Source of the DNA: Owenia fusiformis
Lineage: Eukaryota; Annelida; Polychaeta; Sabellida; Oweniidae
Length of the DNA: 64,000 nt
Direction: 5' to 3'
Assembly: GCA_903813345.2 (NCBI GenBank)
Contig: CAIIXF020000008.1
Location: forward strand, 24,352,822 to 24,416,821
In this document: positions 11,759-23,269 of the stretch, piece after piece
Layout: the number at the start of each line of letters is the position of its first letter
Position numbering within the stretch: position 1 is the first letter of the stretch
Notes under the pieces: generated by a model
What the model was told of the DNA's origin: nothing
What the model saw: only the letters and a program-made list of their open reading frames with translations
Database searches by the model: none
Position numbers and translations under genes: made by a program

Positions 11759-12542
11759 GGAGCATATCAAAAGATCGATATCGGAAAAATAACTGTATTT
11801 ACACAGTTAGGGGGGGGGTCATTGGCCTAAAAACTTAGCGTTCCGACATCATTCCCGGGAATTCAATTAGCGATGCTCTCTTCGTCCAGTACACTTCCGA
11901 TACAAAAAATTTAAAAAGGAAATCAAAACGATTTAAATCTTACTAAAAATGAGTTTTTTGAAGCCAATATAAGCTAAACCCAGTTATAAATGAGAGAAGT
12001 TTGTAAATGGGGTGTGGTTCAAATCAAAAAACTCCAAACCAAACCACAAAATCGCTGATAAGGCTAATTAAATGTGGTCGGAATACAAAAATGATCAAAC
12101 AAAATTGGATTTATTCCTGAATCAAGATAGTGGGACGGTTCAATGATGAGATCATCAGATAACTGACTTTTTCAAGGCAGACGATCCAGCTATAAAGCCA
12201 ATGAATATGTGTTGCATGCATCCAAATGCCTTTCATATTATTGTTTTCATTCAAATAACCCCGCAGTTCTGTAATACTACTGCTGGTGCATAATAGCTCT
12301 ATGGCTACTGTACGTGTACCTTCTTCCAAGACAGTCCCTGTATTTTAAAAGTTCAAAAATACAGATTTGAAGTTATGAAAAATGACTGTATTACATCGTA
12401 TTATGTTAGATATAGTGTAAATTTCGAAATAACGCATATCAACATTTCTCAAACACAGTTATGAGGGGGGAGGGGGGGGGGGTCACAGATTAACTGTGCA
12501 AATACAGTTAATAATCCTCCATTGAACTTTTGATATGCTCCC
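11759..12542. mobile_element. TIR element with GGGAGCATATC ends
   Basis: GGGAGCATATCAAAAG at the left pairs with CTTTTGATATGCTCCC at the right. Subterminal ATAACTGTATTTACACAGTTA also recurs inverted (about 11790; AACTGTGCAAATACAGTTA about 12495). Each end has an adjacent poly-G run. About 780 bp long, no transposase. Target duplication not clear. Confidence 0.6.
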
Positions 12543-12837
12543 TTAGGGTTCCATGCATACATCAGCAATATGGTGATTACATTTATTTTGACGTTAGCAA
12601 TTTTGAATGCATATTTTCATGAAGTTATAAAAATGGTGTCTATCTTTATAAAAAATGTACTTTATTGAATAAGTCCCTTTGTCTAAAGTAAACACTCATT
12701 GGACATAGACTAATATTTTTAGGTTCTTCTACAATGGCATTCAAAAATGGAACCAAAGTGTTCATAGTTTATGGTGTTCACAATAGAATGGTGTTCTCAT
12801 TATAACCAACTATATATGGACCCTGGGGTTAACTTAC

Positions 12838-12930
12838 CCTAGTGCTCCTTGGGGAGCTGGAGTCCCCAAAGTCTTTGGCTGACTCCCCCCACAGGTCCAG
12901 GAGGTAATTGTGCCTTTGGTAGTCATCCTC
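12838..12930 (-). CDS. CFAP97/Hemingway-like protein, coding exon 4
   Basis: 31 codons in phase 0 with acceptor TCTCTGTTTTACAG and donor AGG|GTAAGT. The exon reads EDDYQRHNYLLDLWG and ends in a serine-rich segment, DSSSPRSTR. It lies 721 bp downstream of exon 3 on the same strand and continues its reading frame. In CFAP97-type proteins the helix after the (K/R)P-x-Y motif is usually followed by an acidic W-containing segment and then a variable tail, which fits. It is more G/C-rich than the flanking intron, as expected for coding sequence. Confidence 0.8.
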
Positions 12931-13189
12931 CTGTAAAACAGAGACAGAAATATGAGAGATGATCATTATTAACATATACCATTATACCCCCTGTATTGTC
13001 TCCATATCAAACATTTGATTAATCAGAGTACTAATATTAGTAATAAACGTTCTACATTTTATAACCACCCTGGCCTGTTCTAAGGGTAATAGTACAGTCT
13101 GTTAAGCATAAAAAGGCAAGCAGTTGACTTAGAATAAGAGTTATCTCATAAACAGGACACTCATGTGCCTTCTAGATGGTAGTAGATAA

Positions 13190-13580
13190 GACACCTGAGA
13201 TAACAGGAAAGTACACACATTGGGTTGTTTTGGTTTATATGGCAACCAAAAAAGGTGTGTTTTAAAGATTTACTTTCCTGTTATCTCAAAATCTGCTTGG
13301 AACTGTACCATCGAATTACTATGGGAAATTCCTAAGATAAAATTCTGGGGATTAAGGAATAGGTAACGTTTACACAATTTGAGAAATTGGTATACATGAA
13401 ACCTATTTAAAACAGCATGTATATTATTCAAAAGCGAATAGGATCAATGATTCCCAGTCCTCTGAAGTTTGAAAAATGAAAATAAATAATCCTTAAAAAT
13501 GAGAAATATTTTTTGGGGATTATATGGTGCAATCTTATAGTCAATAAAATGGTTTAAATTGTATTGATGTTTATCTACAA
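13190..13580. repeat. Dispersed repeat, copy 2 (inverse of 8320-8700)
   Basis: Inverted relative to 8320-8700. It contains a small hairpin of its own (GATAACAGGAAAGTA and TACTTTCCTGTTATC flanking about 60 bp). It lies immediately downstream of exon 3 of the CFAP97-like gene, in the 721-bp intron. Confidence 0.5.
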
Positions 13581-13651
13581 TGCATCAAAGTTTGTGACAA
13601 AACCTTTGTACTATATAATGTATAAACAGTTAAGTATTTAGGTAAACTTAC

Positions 13652-13885
13652 CCAATCTCTTGTTTGATACTTTGGTCGTACTTGATCCAACATTTTGGCA
13701 ATTTTCATATTTTCAAGGGCAATTTTCTCTTGTTCTCGTTCCCTATAATGTTGATTGAGACTTCTGGGGTGGTAGTCGTAGTTCCAGTTGTCAACACCAC
13801 CCCTCCCACCTTTCATTATACCAGTCATTTTCTGCAGCAACAGTTTATTGTCATGATCTATCTCTGCTTGGCGATTCTCCTCCAT
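13652..13885 (-). CDS. CFAP97/Hemingway-like protein, coding exon 3 (domain core)
   Basis: The main domain exon, 78 codons, phase 0 at both ends. The acceptor is TTTCAATTTTTAG before ATGGAG and the donor is TGG|GTAAGT. It carries the most diagnostic parts of the family: an IDHDNKLLLQKM helix, a glycine-rich MKGGRGGVDNWN turn, RSLNQHYREREQ, then a leucine/methionine-rich helix ending in VRPKYQTRDW. The order DN-x-LL, GG..VDN, SLN, (R/K)E, EN..., (K/R)P-x-Y is that of CFAP97 and CFAP97D proteins. Drosophila hemingway and mouse Cfap97d1 are known to act in motile cilia or the sperm flagellum, so an axonemal role is likely. The ATG at the exon edge is probably an internal codon rather than a start. 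Symbol left blank because the CFAP97, CFAP97D1 and CFAP97D2 subgroups cannot be told apart by eye. Confidence 0.9.
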
Positions 13886-14054
13886 CTAAAAATTGAAATT
13901 AAATCTAAGTTCAATGGCCATAATACCAATGAAGAGATAATGGTAAATGATAGTGCATCAAACAACTAAGATTTCTAAATCAATAATCTATGGAGCAAGG
14001 GCAGCCACTATTTTACGACAATTTGGTCGAATTTCAAAGATTAGTTTGATGACT

Positions 14055-14365
14055 TCAAATAATAATGAAATAAAATTATTTTATTCCGGCTGTATAATGA
14101 TGTTTTCATTTTCGCTCACTTTTAACTTTGATATAGAGCCGTTTTAATTTGGATATGCCATATAATGTTTGCATGAAAAAATGACATGATGTTATCATTA
14201 ATGAGGCACCCGCTTCCCATGTGAATCTCCAAATAAAGCAATATAAATCGTAATTAAACTCTAAAATTGTGGAATGTAATGAGATTATGTGATGCTAATG
14301 TTATCCATTCATCCACTGTTTGATTTAAACAAACGTTGTGCTTTAAATATTTGTTTCACATGGCC
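14055..14365. repeat. Left arm of a 7.5-kb-wide inverted repeat
   Basis: Shared in inverse orientation with about 21215-21550: AATGATGTTTTCATTTTC versus GAAAATGAAAACACCATT, GAGGCACCCG versus CGGGTGCCTC, CCATCCACTGTTTGATTTAAA versus its inverse, and ATATTTGTTTCACATG-like ends. It may be one large element opened by later insertions or two opposite copies of a MITE of about 330 bp. Confidence 0.55.
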
Positions 14366-15134
14366 TTTTATCCAAAAAATGTGAGCCCTACCACAAGTCC
14401 CCTACAGTAATATGTGATGTTTTCGTGTAAAACACAAATTGCACATGTAATTTCCAATTCAATTTTTCTCAAAATTTCTCAAGGAGATCTTTTTTTAAAT
14501 CTCAGTACTTATCATTTGTATACTGAAAAAAACGATTTTAGAAGAATATCACAATTTTCGCTAAGTGAGTTCAAATGTATTTCATATTTTCAAGACGATA
14601 TGAACATACATGTAAAACTTAATTCTAGATTATATCTCATCCAAAGATAGTAGAAATACACTGAGCCTGATAAATAAATAAAATATACCTTTTAATATGT
14701 GATTTTAGCTTGTTGGGATAATTTTCTACAAAATTTTAAAAATTATATTGCAGGGCTCTCGCTAGGCTTTTGGACTGTGGCGCAGCTCCACACTCTATTT
14801 AGCTCCCACCACAATCTATTGGCAAATCATGATTGTTCTCACAGTCTAAACTTGACTAAATATACAATAATAGCATGTAAATAGGTTAAAATCCAATGTA
14901 AATATGATTTATCACAATTGAACAATTATGCTAAAAATGATTCCACCACACCCTAAATATTTCCTGGTGAGAGCCCTGATATGTGTTTTTCTGCTTTCTT
15001 ATAACTAAAATTCAAGAAATGATATCATTGCAATGAAGCAATATAATTTAAACTTAATTTTCTCAAAATTTCTCGTGAAAAGTTCATTAAAATTTTGTCA
15101 GTTAATCAATTGAACCTGCAGAACAAAAAAGAAT

Positions 15135-15330
15135 AATAAGCCACACGGTAAACAGAATCGCACCCTTGAACAGAATACACTTTTCGGGATGGAAAATTCA
15201 AAATGGCCACCTTAACATTTACCCAGACTGCCTAAAAACTAATCAGTTCTAAACTTTCCATAGAAACATCTCTAAAATTTTAGGATGAATCCATGAAACC
15301 TGTAAACTACCCTCAAGAGACACGTTTTAA
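15135..15330 (+). mobile_element. Fragment of pearl-like family C
   Basis: Carries the left end (AATCGCACCCTTGAACAG) and one core unit (GGAAAATTCAAAATGGCCACC, TTAACATTTACCCAGA, CTAATCAGTTCTAAACTTT) of the family found in full array form at 19690-21130. Confidence 0.5.
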
Positions 15331-16083
15331 GGTATTACTTCACAGTGCATCAGCTTTTTTTCTACAATTCAGATTTTCCTGAAAAAAATCCTGGTAAAAG
15401 ATATACTGATGCATATTACAAAATATGTGAAAATTGGAAAGATTGACTGTTAGTTATTTCTAAAAAATGTTTTAATTTAACATTGCTCTCAATGGGAAAT
15501 TCTTTTTTATTTTAAAAAAAATCCCACAATTCAGATTTTCCTTAAAATAATTGGGACCATTCTATGTTGATTCGTATGCAGTGTAAACGAGTCAAAATGT
15601 TTATTTGTATGCAGTGTACGCAGCATACAATATCTGCTACTCCTATACACAAGACATATCAAATTGTTTTTCATGCTATATCTGTTATATATTTAATGAT
15701 CATATACATTGCAGAAGACTCTGGGAAACATTGTCATCTTATTAAATAAGGCTTTACTCCCCCCCTAACGTAATTAATTACATTTTTTGACGTATATTGA
15801 AATATTGACCCAACTACTTACCTGAGCATACATGTACACTACATCTTTGATTAAACACAAGAGAGTGCTATGCTACGATGTTCCTGCTTGCCTTTTAACT
15901 CACTCGGTCAGTTTGTCATGTTGGTACCAACCTTTACATTCTTCGATGGTTTGAACACCACTATAGCCAGAGCGGTCGACCTTTAAGCGCTACCTGCTGT
16001 ACACACTACTCTGCCCTTGTTGGTAAAGGGATGGTGAACAAACACTCGGTGAATGTATTAGCAACTGTCAAATAAGTCATTGG

Positions 16084-17940
16084 TTAATGTTGTCTCCCCT
16101 GTGCCCATTTGTCATTTCTCCTCAGCCAGAGCCAGCGGGAGGCTTCCTCTGCTGCAGATCCAACTGCTCTGTTCGCTCTCTTGAGCCATGAGGGTGGGAG
16201 TCCTACATTCTTGAACATTCGGTTGAGAGATGTTGATGGAAATCCTCTACAACCTACTTCAACGGGATAGTAATGAACTTTCCACCCTTTGGCCTCTATC
16301 TCCTCAACCAGATCTTGGTACTTTGCGCTTTTGAGTTGGTGTGCTACCTCAATTCGATCTTCCCAAGGTACTGTCAGTTCTATCATGACAGCAATTCTTT
16401 TATCCTCTGAGAATAAAAGCATATCTGGTCTTTGGTTTGTTGTCGTGATACTGCTGGGAAAGGTGAGTCTTTGGTGTAGATCTACTCTCAGCTCCCAGTC
16501 CTGTGCTTGTTGTAAGATGCCATATCTTCCTCGAGAGGTGTGCCTGCTACCGCTAGGCAAAACCTTCCCTTTAGGATTTGCGTTAGCACCCACAAAATGT
16601 TTCTCTAAGGGTTGCAACATATCTGCCCTTGGTCCTGGTGTTACAGTTGCATTCGTTTTGTTCATGATCCGTGATTGGTCCACCCAGTGAGAAATCTTTT
16701 GAAGAACTTTGTCATGCCTCCATGTGTACCTTCCCTCTGCAAGTGCAGCCTTGCACGAACTCAGGATGTGTTGGATGTTACTTCTCAGAGCTCCACAGTG
16801 GATACATGATGCATCTTCATTAAGACCCCAGGTAGTGAGATTGGCAGGAGATGGTAAAAGATCAGATATTGCTCTTAATAAGAAGCTTATCTTGCCCTGC
16901 TCCATATCCCATATGTCTTTCCATGAGAGCTGTCGATCGAGTGTAGACTCCCAGTGGGTCCATGCACCTTGTTTGACTAATTGTGCTAACCTCACCTGTC
17001 TACCCTCTTCCTCTGATTGCCTTATCTGCTGTACTACAAGCTTCCTTCTTGTCTCTGTGTTGGCATCTTTCCACCTGGATGTGCCATAGTTTCCAAGGCC
17101 CATCCTACCTTTGCAAACGACACCTACTATGTCCTTATGACGGAGTTGGCTTTCAGCAATACCGATTGCCTGTTGAGGATTCCATCCCCTCCCGCTCGAT
17201 ATTGTTTCTCCCGAGCTAGTAACTTTATTGTCCTTTGAAGAGCGTAGAGTGGTTACTGCTCTTACTTTGGCTGCTTTGTACTCTTCAAGTTCTGAAGTTA
17301 CCGGGAGGCTGAGCTTGGGAGATTTACTGAATAGAATACCTCTGCTGAATGAAGGTGGTACACCTAGCCATTTCCTAAGGAACCTTGATGACATTCTCTC
17401 CATTTGCTCAACCTTGCCCATAGGGAAGTCATAAAGCAGAAACGGCCATTGTAGTCTTGAGATAATTCCATGCTGGAACGCCCATGCCTTGAACTTGCCC
17501 TGGAGCTGGCATTTGTCAATCGCTCCGAGCCATCTCTTGAGCTCACACACAACATTGTTCGTATTGTTGATGTCGTTCAAGGAATCATCATAGTGTTTAC
17601 CGAGGCATTTAATGGGCTGTTCACTGACAGTAGGAATTCTCTCTCCCTGGATAGTGAATGTGTTTGATTCTACTTTCCCCTTGATGATAACGAGGCTTCT
17701 GGATTTAGCTGGTTTGAACTTCATCCTAGCCCAGGTGGCCATTTTATCAAGCCCCTGTAACACCCATCTTGTTCCAGTCATAGTTGGTGTCATGACAGTT
17801 ATGTCATCCATGAATGCTCGACAAGGAGGATGGCGTTCTCCTGAGTCTGCAACTGGGCCTCTACATTCTTTCTCTGCCGCAGTGAGGATGACATTCATGG
17901 CTGCCACAAATAGCACCACTGAGACTGTGCACCCAGCCAT
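16084..17940 (-). pseudogene. Reverse transcriptase palm, CCHC knuckle and restriction-like endonuclease
   Basis: 618 codons open. FMDD (residues 43-46) is the RT catalytic box (Y/F-x-D-D). A thumb-like region follows. CIHCGALRSNIQHILSSC (377-394) is a C-x2-C-x8-H-x4-C zinc knuckle. RPDMLL (502-507), IELTVPWED (518-526) and AKYQDL (537-542) form the PD...E...K signature of the restriction-like endonuclease that nicks the target DNA. The tail, ASRWLWLRRNDKW, is typical of the group. It lacks its N-terminal half because of the frame break at 17980. Several plus-strand open frames here are shadows. Confidence 0.9.
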
Positions 17941-17974
17941 TATGCCCTTCTCTAGCCTTTGCCATTTGGTGGTA

Positions 17975-18478
17975 TTAGTCTTCTACTGTAAATCGCATCT
18001 TAAGAGTGTCAAAATGATGCATGAGGAGACTGATGACTTCATCTGGGACATGATAGTGGGTCAGTGCTGTCTTTATAAGCTGGTGTGGGATACTCGGATA
18101 GGCCTTGGCTAGGTCAAGCCAAACGACTGCTAGGGTTTTCCTCCGTTGTTTTGCTTCTTTAATCAGTTGTGTGATGGCTGCAGTGTGTTCTAAACAGCCA
18201 GAGTAACCAGGTATTCCTCCCTTCTGGACACTTGGGTTCAGATATTTATTCTCCAGTAAGAAAGATGTCAGTCTTCTGGCGATGACTGTCCAAAATATCT
18301 TACCCTCTACATCCAGCAGTGAGATTTCCCTGAACTGGTCTAGTTTCACTGAGTTTTCCTCTTTCGGTACAAAACAGCCCTCTGCTAATGCCCATGCTTT
18401 TGGAATGGTTTTGTTTCTCCAAATAGACTTAATGAGCTTGCTGAGTCTTTGTAGTAGCTTTGGACAGTTCTTGTACAC
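17975..18478 (-). pseudogene. Reverse transcriptase fragment, first part
   Basis: 167 codons with RT motifs. PKAWALAEGCFVPKEENS and FREISLLDVEGKIFW match the RT motif 1-2 region. KGGIPGYSGCLEHTA and LAVVWLDLAKAYPSIPH contain the motif A aspartate (W-L-D-L-x-K-A-Y). The frame ends at TAA after FTVED; a 1-nt shift at about 17980 leads directly into the frame reading TTKWQRLEKGIMAGCTVS, which continues the same protein. Confidence 0.85.
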
Positions 18479-19580
18479 TTTGTATGTGTTCCCTGATGGT
18501 CCTGGGGCTGACGATGATCAGGCATGTTGCACTATCTGTCGTATCTCCTCCATCTTGATGTCACCTAGGTCAAATGCAATCTTCGGAGGTGGCTCAGGAA
18601 TAGGTAAAGGACATTCCCCTAATGGAGTTGCTCTCTCAGGATCACTGTGAGCAGCTTGAACACTTTCCTCGACATCCTCCTTTGGGCATTGTAATTTCCC
18701 ACTTTAGGTTTCCCAAGTAAGTTGGATGTATACTGGAATGGATTCTTGAGAAAAGATTTTCGAGCTCTCTTCTTTTCTCTCTGCTTTTTCCTGAGGTTCT
18801 CTGCTCTTCTAAGAACTGAAAGCTGCTTCCTGAGGCTGTCTCTTAGATCTTCCAGTGCCGGTTTTTCAAAGTCAGGGGCATGCTTCCATCTCCATGTGAG
18901 CCTTCTCATATCTCTTCTTAGTGCAGCTATTCTCTTCTGTCTCCTGCTAGGTCCAGCTTTACCCTCTTTCTTGTTGTTTGCTCTCTTCTCCTGGAATCAT
19001 TCTGCACACATGGCGTACACTTGTCTTGTCATTGATTCCATCTTCTTACCAGCTGTCCCTTTCAAGGAGTTCTCAAGTACATCATCCATCTCATCATCAA
19101 GTTCTTTCCAAACTTTGTCTGTTGTTGCAGGCAAGCGCAGTCTTGGCTTCCTTTCGAGAACTGGGCCATCATTCTCTTCTCTACCAACTACATGCACAGA
19201 TTAGGCCATTCAAAATTAAGTATATGTTGACATTCTGATGAAAGGCCTCATATAAAAAACTACAAAACCTTTACTTATTAAGTTTTCTTTTATTTAATAG
19301 AGAAATACACTAACACATACTGACAAAACAAGTGACACACCTCTTGAGTTCAGATACCCTTGTTATTGACAATATTCGAAGCTTAAATACTATACTCTAG
19401 AAACTCATTTTACGACAATATGATCTAAGATCAAAGTTGTAAATAACCCGCTCTGGGTTCTTAAGGACAGTCAAGCTAATTGTGTGTGTGTGAATGTGTG
19501 TATGAATGATAACTCTGGTGTGTTGAGCGTAACATCCGTTCCCTCTAGTCAGGTCGACTGATGAAACAACCATTTTTTGA

Positions 19581-19680
19581 GGGTTGCCGAGTTGGCCGAA
19601 CGGTCTATGGCGCTAGAACGAACTCAGCTATGCGATGACGTCATAACCATGATAGTGAGTTCGAGACGCGTGAGCTCCTT
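19581..19680 (+). repeat. tRNA-like SINE head (Leu/Ser type)
   Basis: A box-like TGGCCGAACGG (19593-19603) and B box-like GAGTTCGAGACGC (19657-19669) are spaced as in a class II tRNA. The acceptor stem and T stem do not pair, so it is not a working tRNA. It adjoins the pearl-like array and may be a SINE remnant. Confidence 0.45.
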
Positions 19681-19689
19681 GTGTTTATT

Positions 19690-21130
19690 CATTCATGTGT
19701 AGAAACATCCCTGAAGATTCGAAATGAATCCATCAAACGGTTTGGCTGGAAACTTGTAGACTAGCCTTGACAGACAAGATTTTAGGACGGAAAATCCAAA
19801 ATGGCTGCCTTAACATTTACCCAGAATGCTGAAAAAACTAATCAGTTCTAAACTTTCATAGGTAGAAACATCCCTGAAAATTTCAAATGCATTGGTCAAA
19901 GGGTTTGGCTGGAAACCTGTAGACAAGCCTTGATAGACATGATTTAGGACGTAAAATCCAAAATGGCCGCCTTAACTTTTACCCAGAATGCCGAAAAACA
20001 AATCAGTTTCAAACGGTTTGGCTGGAAACTGTAGACAAGCCTCGACAGACAAGATTTTAGGACGGAAAATTCAAAATGACCACCTTAACATTTATCAGAC
20101 AAGATTTTAGGACGGAAAATCCAAAATGGCCACCTCAACATTTACCAAGAATGCCGAAAAAATAATGAAATATAAACTTTCATAGGTAGAAACATCCCTG
20201 AAAATTTCAAATGAATCCCTCAAAAGGTATTGCTGGAAACCTGTAGACAAGCCTTCACAGACACGATTTTAGGATGAAAAATCCAAAATGGCCACCTTAA
20301 CATTTACCAAGAATGCCGAAAAACTAATCAGTTCTAAACTTTCATATGTAGAAACATCCCTGAGAATTTCAAATGAATCCCTCAAACTGTTTGGCTGGAA
20401 ACCTGTGGACAAGCCTTGACAGACAAGATTTTAGGATGGAAAATCCAAAATGGCCGCCTTAACATTTATCCAGAATGTCGAAAAACTAATCAGTTCTAAA
20501 CTTTCATAGGTAGAAACATCCCTGAGAATTTCAAATGAATCCCTCAAACGGTTTGGCTGGAAACCTGTAGACAAGCCTTGACAGACAAGATTTTAGGACG
20601 AAAAATCCAAAATGGCCACCTTAACATTTACCCAGAATGTCGAAAAACTAATCAGTTCTAAACTTTCATAGGTAGAAATACATCCCTGAGAATTTCAAAT
20701 GAATCCCTCAAAGGGTTTGGCTGGAAACCTGTTGACAAGCCTTGACAGACAAGATTTTAGGACGGAAAATCCAAAATGGTCACCTTAACATTTACCCAGA
20801 ATGCCGAAAAACTAATCAGTTCTAAACTTTTATAGGTAGAAACATCCCTGAGAATTTCAAATGTATCCCTCTAACGGTTTGGCTTGAAACCTGTAGACAA
20901 GCCTTGACAGACAAGATTTTAGGACGGAAAATCCAAAATGGCCGCCTTAACATTTACCCAGAATGCTGAAAAACTAATCAGTTCTAAACTTTCATAGGTA
21001 GAAACATCCCTGAGAATTTCAAATGAATCCCTCAAACGGTTTGGCTGGAAACCTGTAGACAAGATTATTCGGGACGCCAGCCCGCCCGCCCGGCAAACTG
21101 ATTACAATATAGCACCTTAGGGTGCGATAA
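19690..21130 (+). mobile_element. Pearl-like family C array with (CCCG)n block
   Basis: About nine copies of a unit of about 160 bp: TAGAAACATCCCTGA, ATTTCAAATGAATCCCTCAA, GGTTTGGCTGGAAACCTGTA, GACAAGCCTTGACAGACAAG, TTTTAGGACGGAAAATCC, AAAATGGCCGCCTTAACA and CTAATCAGTTCTAAACTTTC. It ends with CCCGCCCGCCCGG and a terminal hairpin GCACCttaGGGTGC followed by GATAAAA. No ORF. Confidence 0.7.
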
Positions 21131-21214
21131 AAAAGAAGAAAAATCCTTAGATGTGATTTTTTTTAAATGAACTTGACGCATTTATCTTTATAATATGTAA
21201 ATCGTTACAGAGTT

Positions 21215-21550
21215 GAGATGTTCTTAACTATGAATAAAAGTACATGTAAAACAAATATTTGAGGGATAATGTATATTTAAATCAAACAGTGGATGGATGG
21301 ATGGATAACACTAACATTGTGAACACTCATTACATTGTGCAATTTCTGAGTTTAAATACAATTTATTTTGATTTATTTAGAGATTCACGCATGAAACGGG
21401 TGCCTCAGCAGGTAAGTATGACATCATTTTTGATGTAAACACTATATGACCTGTATGCATATTCAAACAGCAATATTTTGAAATGTAATTAACAATGGGT
21501 GAAAATGAAAACACCATTGTACAGCAGAAATGCTAGCATTTTATTTTATA
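21215..21550. repeat. Right arm of the 7.5-kb-wide inverted repeat
   Basis: Inverse of 14055-14365, next to exon 2 of the CFAP97-like gene. It includes a donor-like CAG|GTAAGTATG at 21414, which has no supported coding context. Confidence 0.5.
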
Positions 21551-21669
21551 ATCATTTAAAGTCACTAAATGTTGTTATACAAAACACTCATTAGAATACC
21601 CCATGAGTGAGCGAATATTTGACCACAAAGTGAATACAAATGAATTGTAACATCCAATATACAACTCAC

Positions 21670-21750
21670 CTGTACTTTCTTGAGCCTTAGTACCAGATGG
21701 GGATATCTTTTGGGTGGTGAGTTGTCCAGTCCTGGCTTCATTGAATGCAT
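21670..21750 (-). CDS. CFAP97/Hemingway-like protein, coding exon 2
   Basis: An exon of 27 codons with excellent splice signals on the minus strand. The acceptor is a pyrimidine tract ending TTTTGTTCCAG and the donor is CAG|GTGAGT. It reads MHSMKPGLDNSPPKRYPHLV and then LRLKKVQ. The pattern KP-x-LDN-x-PP followed by PHL-x-LKK-x-Q is the hallmark entry segment of the CFAP97 (KIAA1430/Hemingway) domain. Both exon edges are phase 0, matching exon 1 and exon 3. The intron to exon 1 is about 12.4 kb and filled with repeats. The splice sites and family pattern are seen directly; the joining of exons is inferred. Confidence 0.85.
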
Positions 21751-21977
21751 CTGGAACAAAAGGCACATACTATTTCATTTGTTTGTTTGTTTGATTGATT
21801 GGTTGTTTGTTGTTGGATTGTTTTAGAGGGTAATTCTAATTTATATAATGTTTAATATATATTGTGCCCATACAAAGGAATACAGTAGAGCTTAAGTAAA
21901 AATGTTGGACTGTTTACACAAGCTGATCAACAATTTTGTGCTACAGGGGGCGCTAACTTATTCCAAAATGTGCGAGA

Positions 21978-22371
21978 ATGAATGTAAAGCGTACGCTATA
22001 TAGGGGAGTGCACCCCAAAAAAATAGAAAAAATAGAGCAAAATGTAGGGCAATCTGAGTATTACAATAGTTTACAAACTTATATTCAACCACTCATTAGT
22101 CAGGTATACTTCCATAAACCAAAATGTTCAAAATTATCAAAAGTATGTATAAAAAATCGAAATCTTGTCTTAAACTGCAATTGGTGTAATGCAAGGAAGT
22201 GTTGTGAGTACATTTTTGTTTAACCACTTTATTGATGATCTGGGAAAAAATCTGCCCTTAAACACTGGAGCTAAACTTGAAAATACTGAATGAATAATGA
22301 ATCATCTTCTGTGGGCGGATGACCTTGTACTAATATCTAACTCAAGAATTCTATAGGAGTTTATATATGCT
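21978..22371 (+). pseudogene. LINE reverse transcriptase relic
   Basis: From 22180 the frame reads IGVMQGSVVSTFLFNHFIDD, which is RT motif B (G-x-x-Q-G-x-x-x-S) and its following helix. After one TGA comes LLWADDLVLISNSR, with the A-D-D catalytic box (motif C). The frame just upstream (ending 22179 in another phase) reads KNRNLVLNCN, a typical lead-in to motif B, so there is a frameshift at 22179. It is of the LINE type with an AP endonuclease rather than the REL type at 16-19 kb. It stops shortly before the pearl-like element at 22469. Confidence 0.75.
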
Positions 22372-23269
22372 ACTTAACTATTAACTGTCAAATTATGGCT
22401 AAAGAGAAACATGAACATTCTCTATGCAGTTGCATCAAACCAACATTTACCTCACCATCGCAAAAAAGGTAACAAGACACACAGTGATAAATATCGCACT
22501 TTGAAGAGCAAACTGGCCACCATGCAATTCACCCAGCATGGCCAAAACCTAATCAGACCTTGGCACTAGTCTGCTCTTGCATCTGTAAACATTTCAAGTT
22601 GACAAGGTTAGCCGTTTTCCTGCAATTTTGATGACAAGAATTTATTTGTAGTCTTGAACTTTGGGAAAATTTAGATAACATTGTTTGTGACCTAATTTGA
22701 TGACCTTCGACCTTGAAAATTTAACTTTTTCAGACCTCAGTAGGTGTTTTGTAATTAAGCTGACCTAAATTTAAATCCAAAATATCAATTTAGAAAATCA
22801 ACTTTTTGACCTTTTCAAGGCCACTGAAGGTCAACGAAAGGTCAAATCTGAAATCTAAGGTCAGATTTGAACTTCTGAGAACTTGTAGATGTTTTTAAAA
22901 AAAAAATTGGTCAATTTGGAGCAAGTTGAAAAATTCAAAATGGCCGCCAAATTGAAAAATTCAAAATGGCCACCATGTAATTCAGCCAGCATACCCAAAA
23001 CCTAATCAGATCTTGGCAATAGTCTGCTCTTGCATCTGTAAAAATTTCAAGTTGAACGGATAAGTGGTTTTCCTGGAATTTTGATGACAAGATTTGTTGA
23101 AAAATTCAAGATGGCCACCACGTAGTTTACCCAGCATGCCCTTAACCTAATCAGATCTTGGCACTAGTCTGCTATTGCATGTGTAAAAATTTCAAGTTGA
23201 ACAGGTTAGCGGTTTTTTTTGGAATTTTGATGACAAGAATTGATTTGTAGTCTCAAAGTTTGAGACTAC

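Larger units (their letters stand above)
16084..19205 (-). mobile_element. Degenerate REL-type non-LTR retrotransposon (R2/NeSL/Hero-like)
   Basis: A reverse-transcriptase unit followed by a CCHC zinc knuckle and a restriction-like endonuclease in one minus-strand series of frames. This is the order of R2-superclade non-LTR elements, which integrate by target-primed reverse transcription. It is interrupted by at least three frame breaks, so it is inactive. Pieces in order: 19197-18997 and 18909-18619 (charged N-terminal region), 18478-17975 (RT fingers/palm), 17940-16084 (RT palm to C-terminus). The 5' end and target duplication were not found. It lies in an intron of the CFAP97-like gene in the same orientation. 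Confidence 0.85.

Noticed and set aside
16289-17667. Several plus-strand ORFs of 60-130 codons
   Set aside because: Antisense shadows of the retrotransposon frame on the minus strand.
19581-19680. A functional tRNA
   Set aside because: A and B boxes are present but the acceptor and T stems do not pair; treated as a tRNA-derived remnant. The same holds for 31141-31215 and 44807-44885.
21391-21414. A small exon MKRVPQQ with donor GTAAGT
   Set aside because: It is within the arm of a dispersed inverted repeat and has no acceptor or partner exon.
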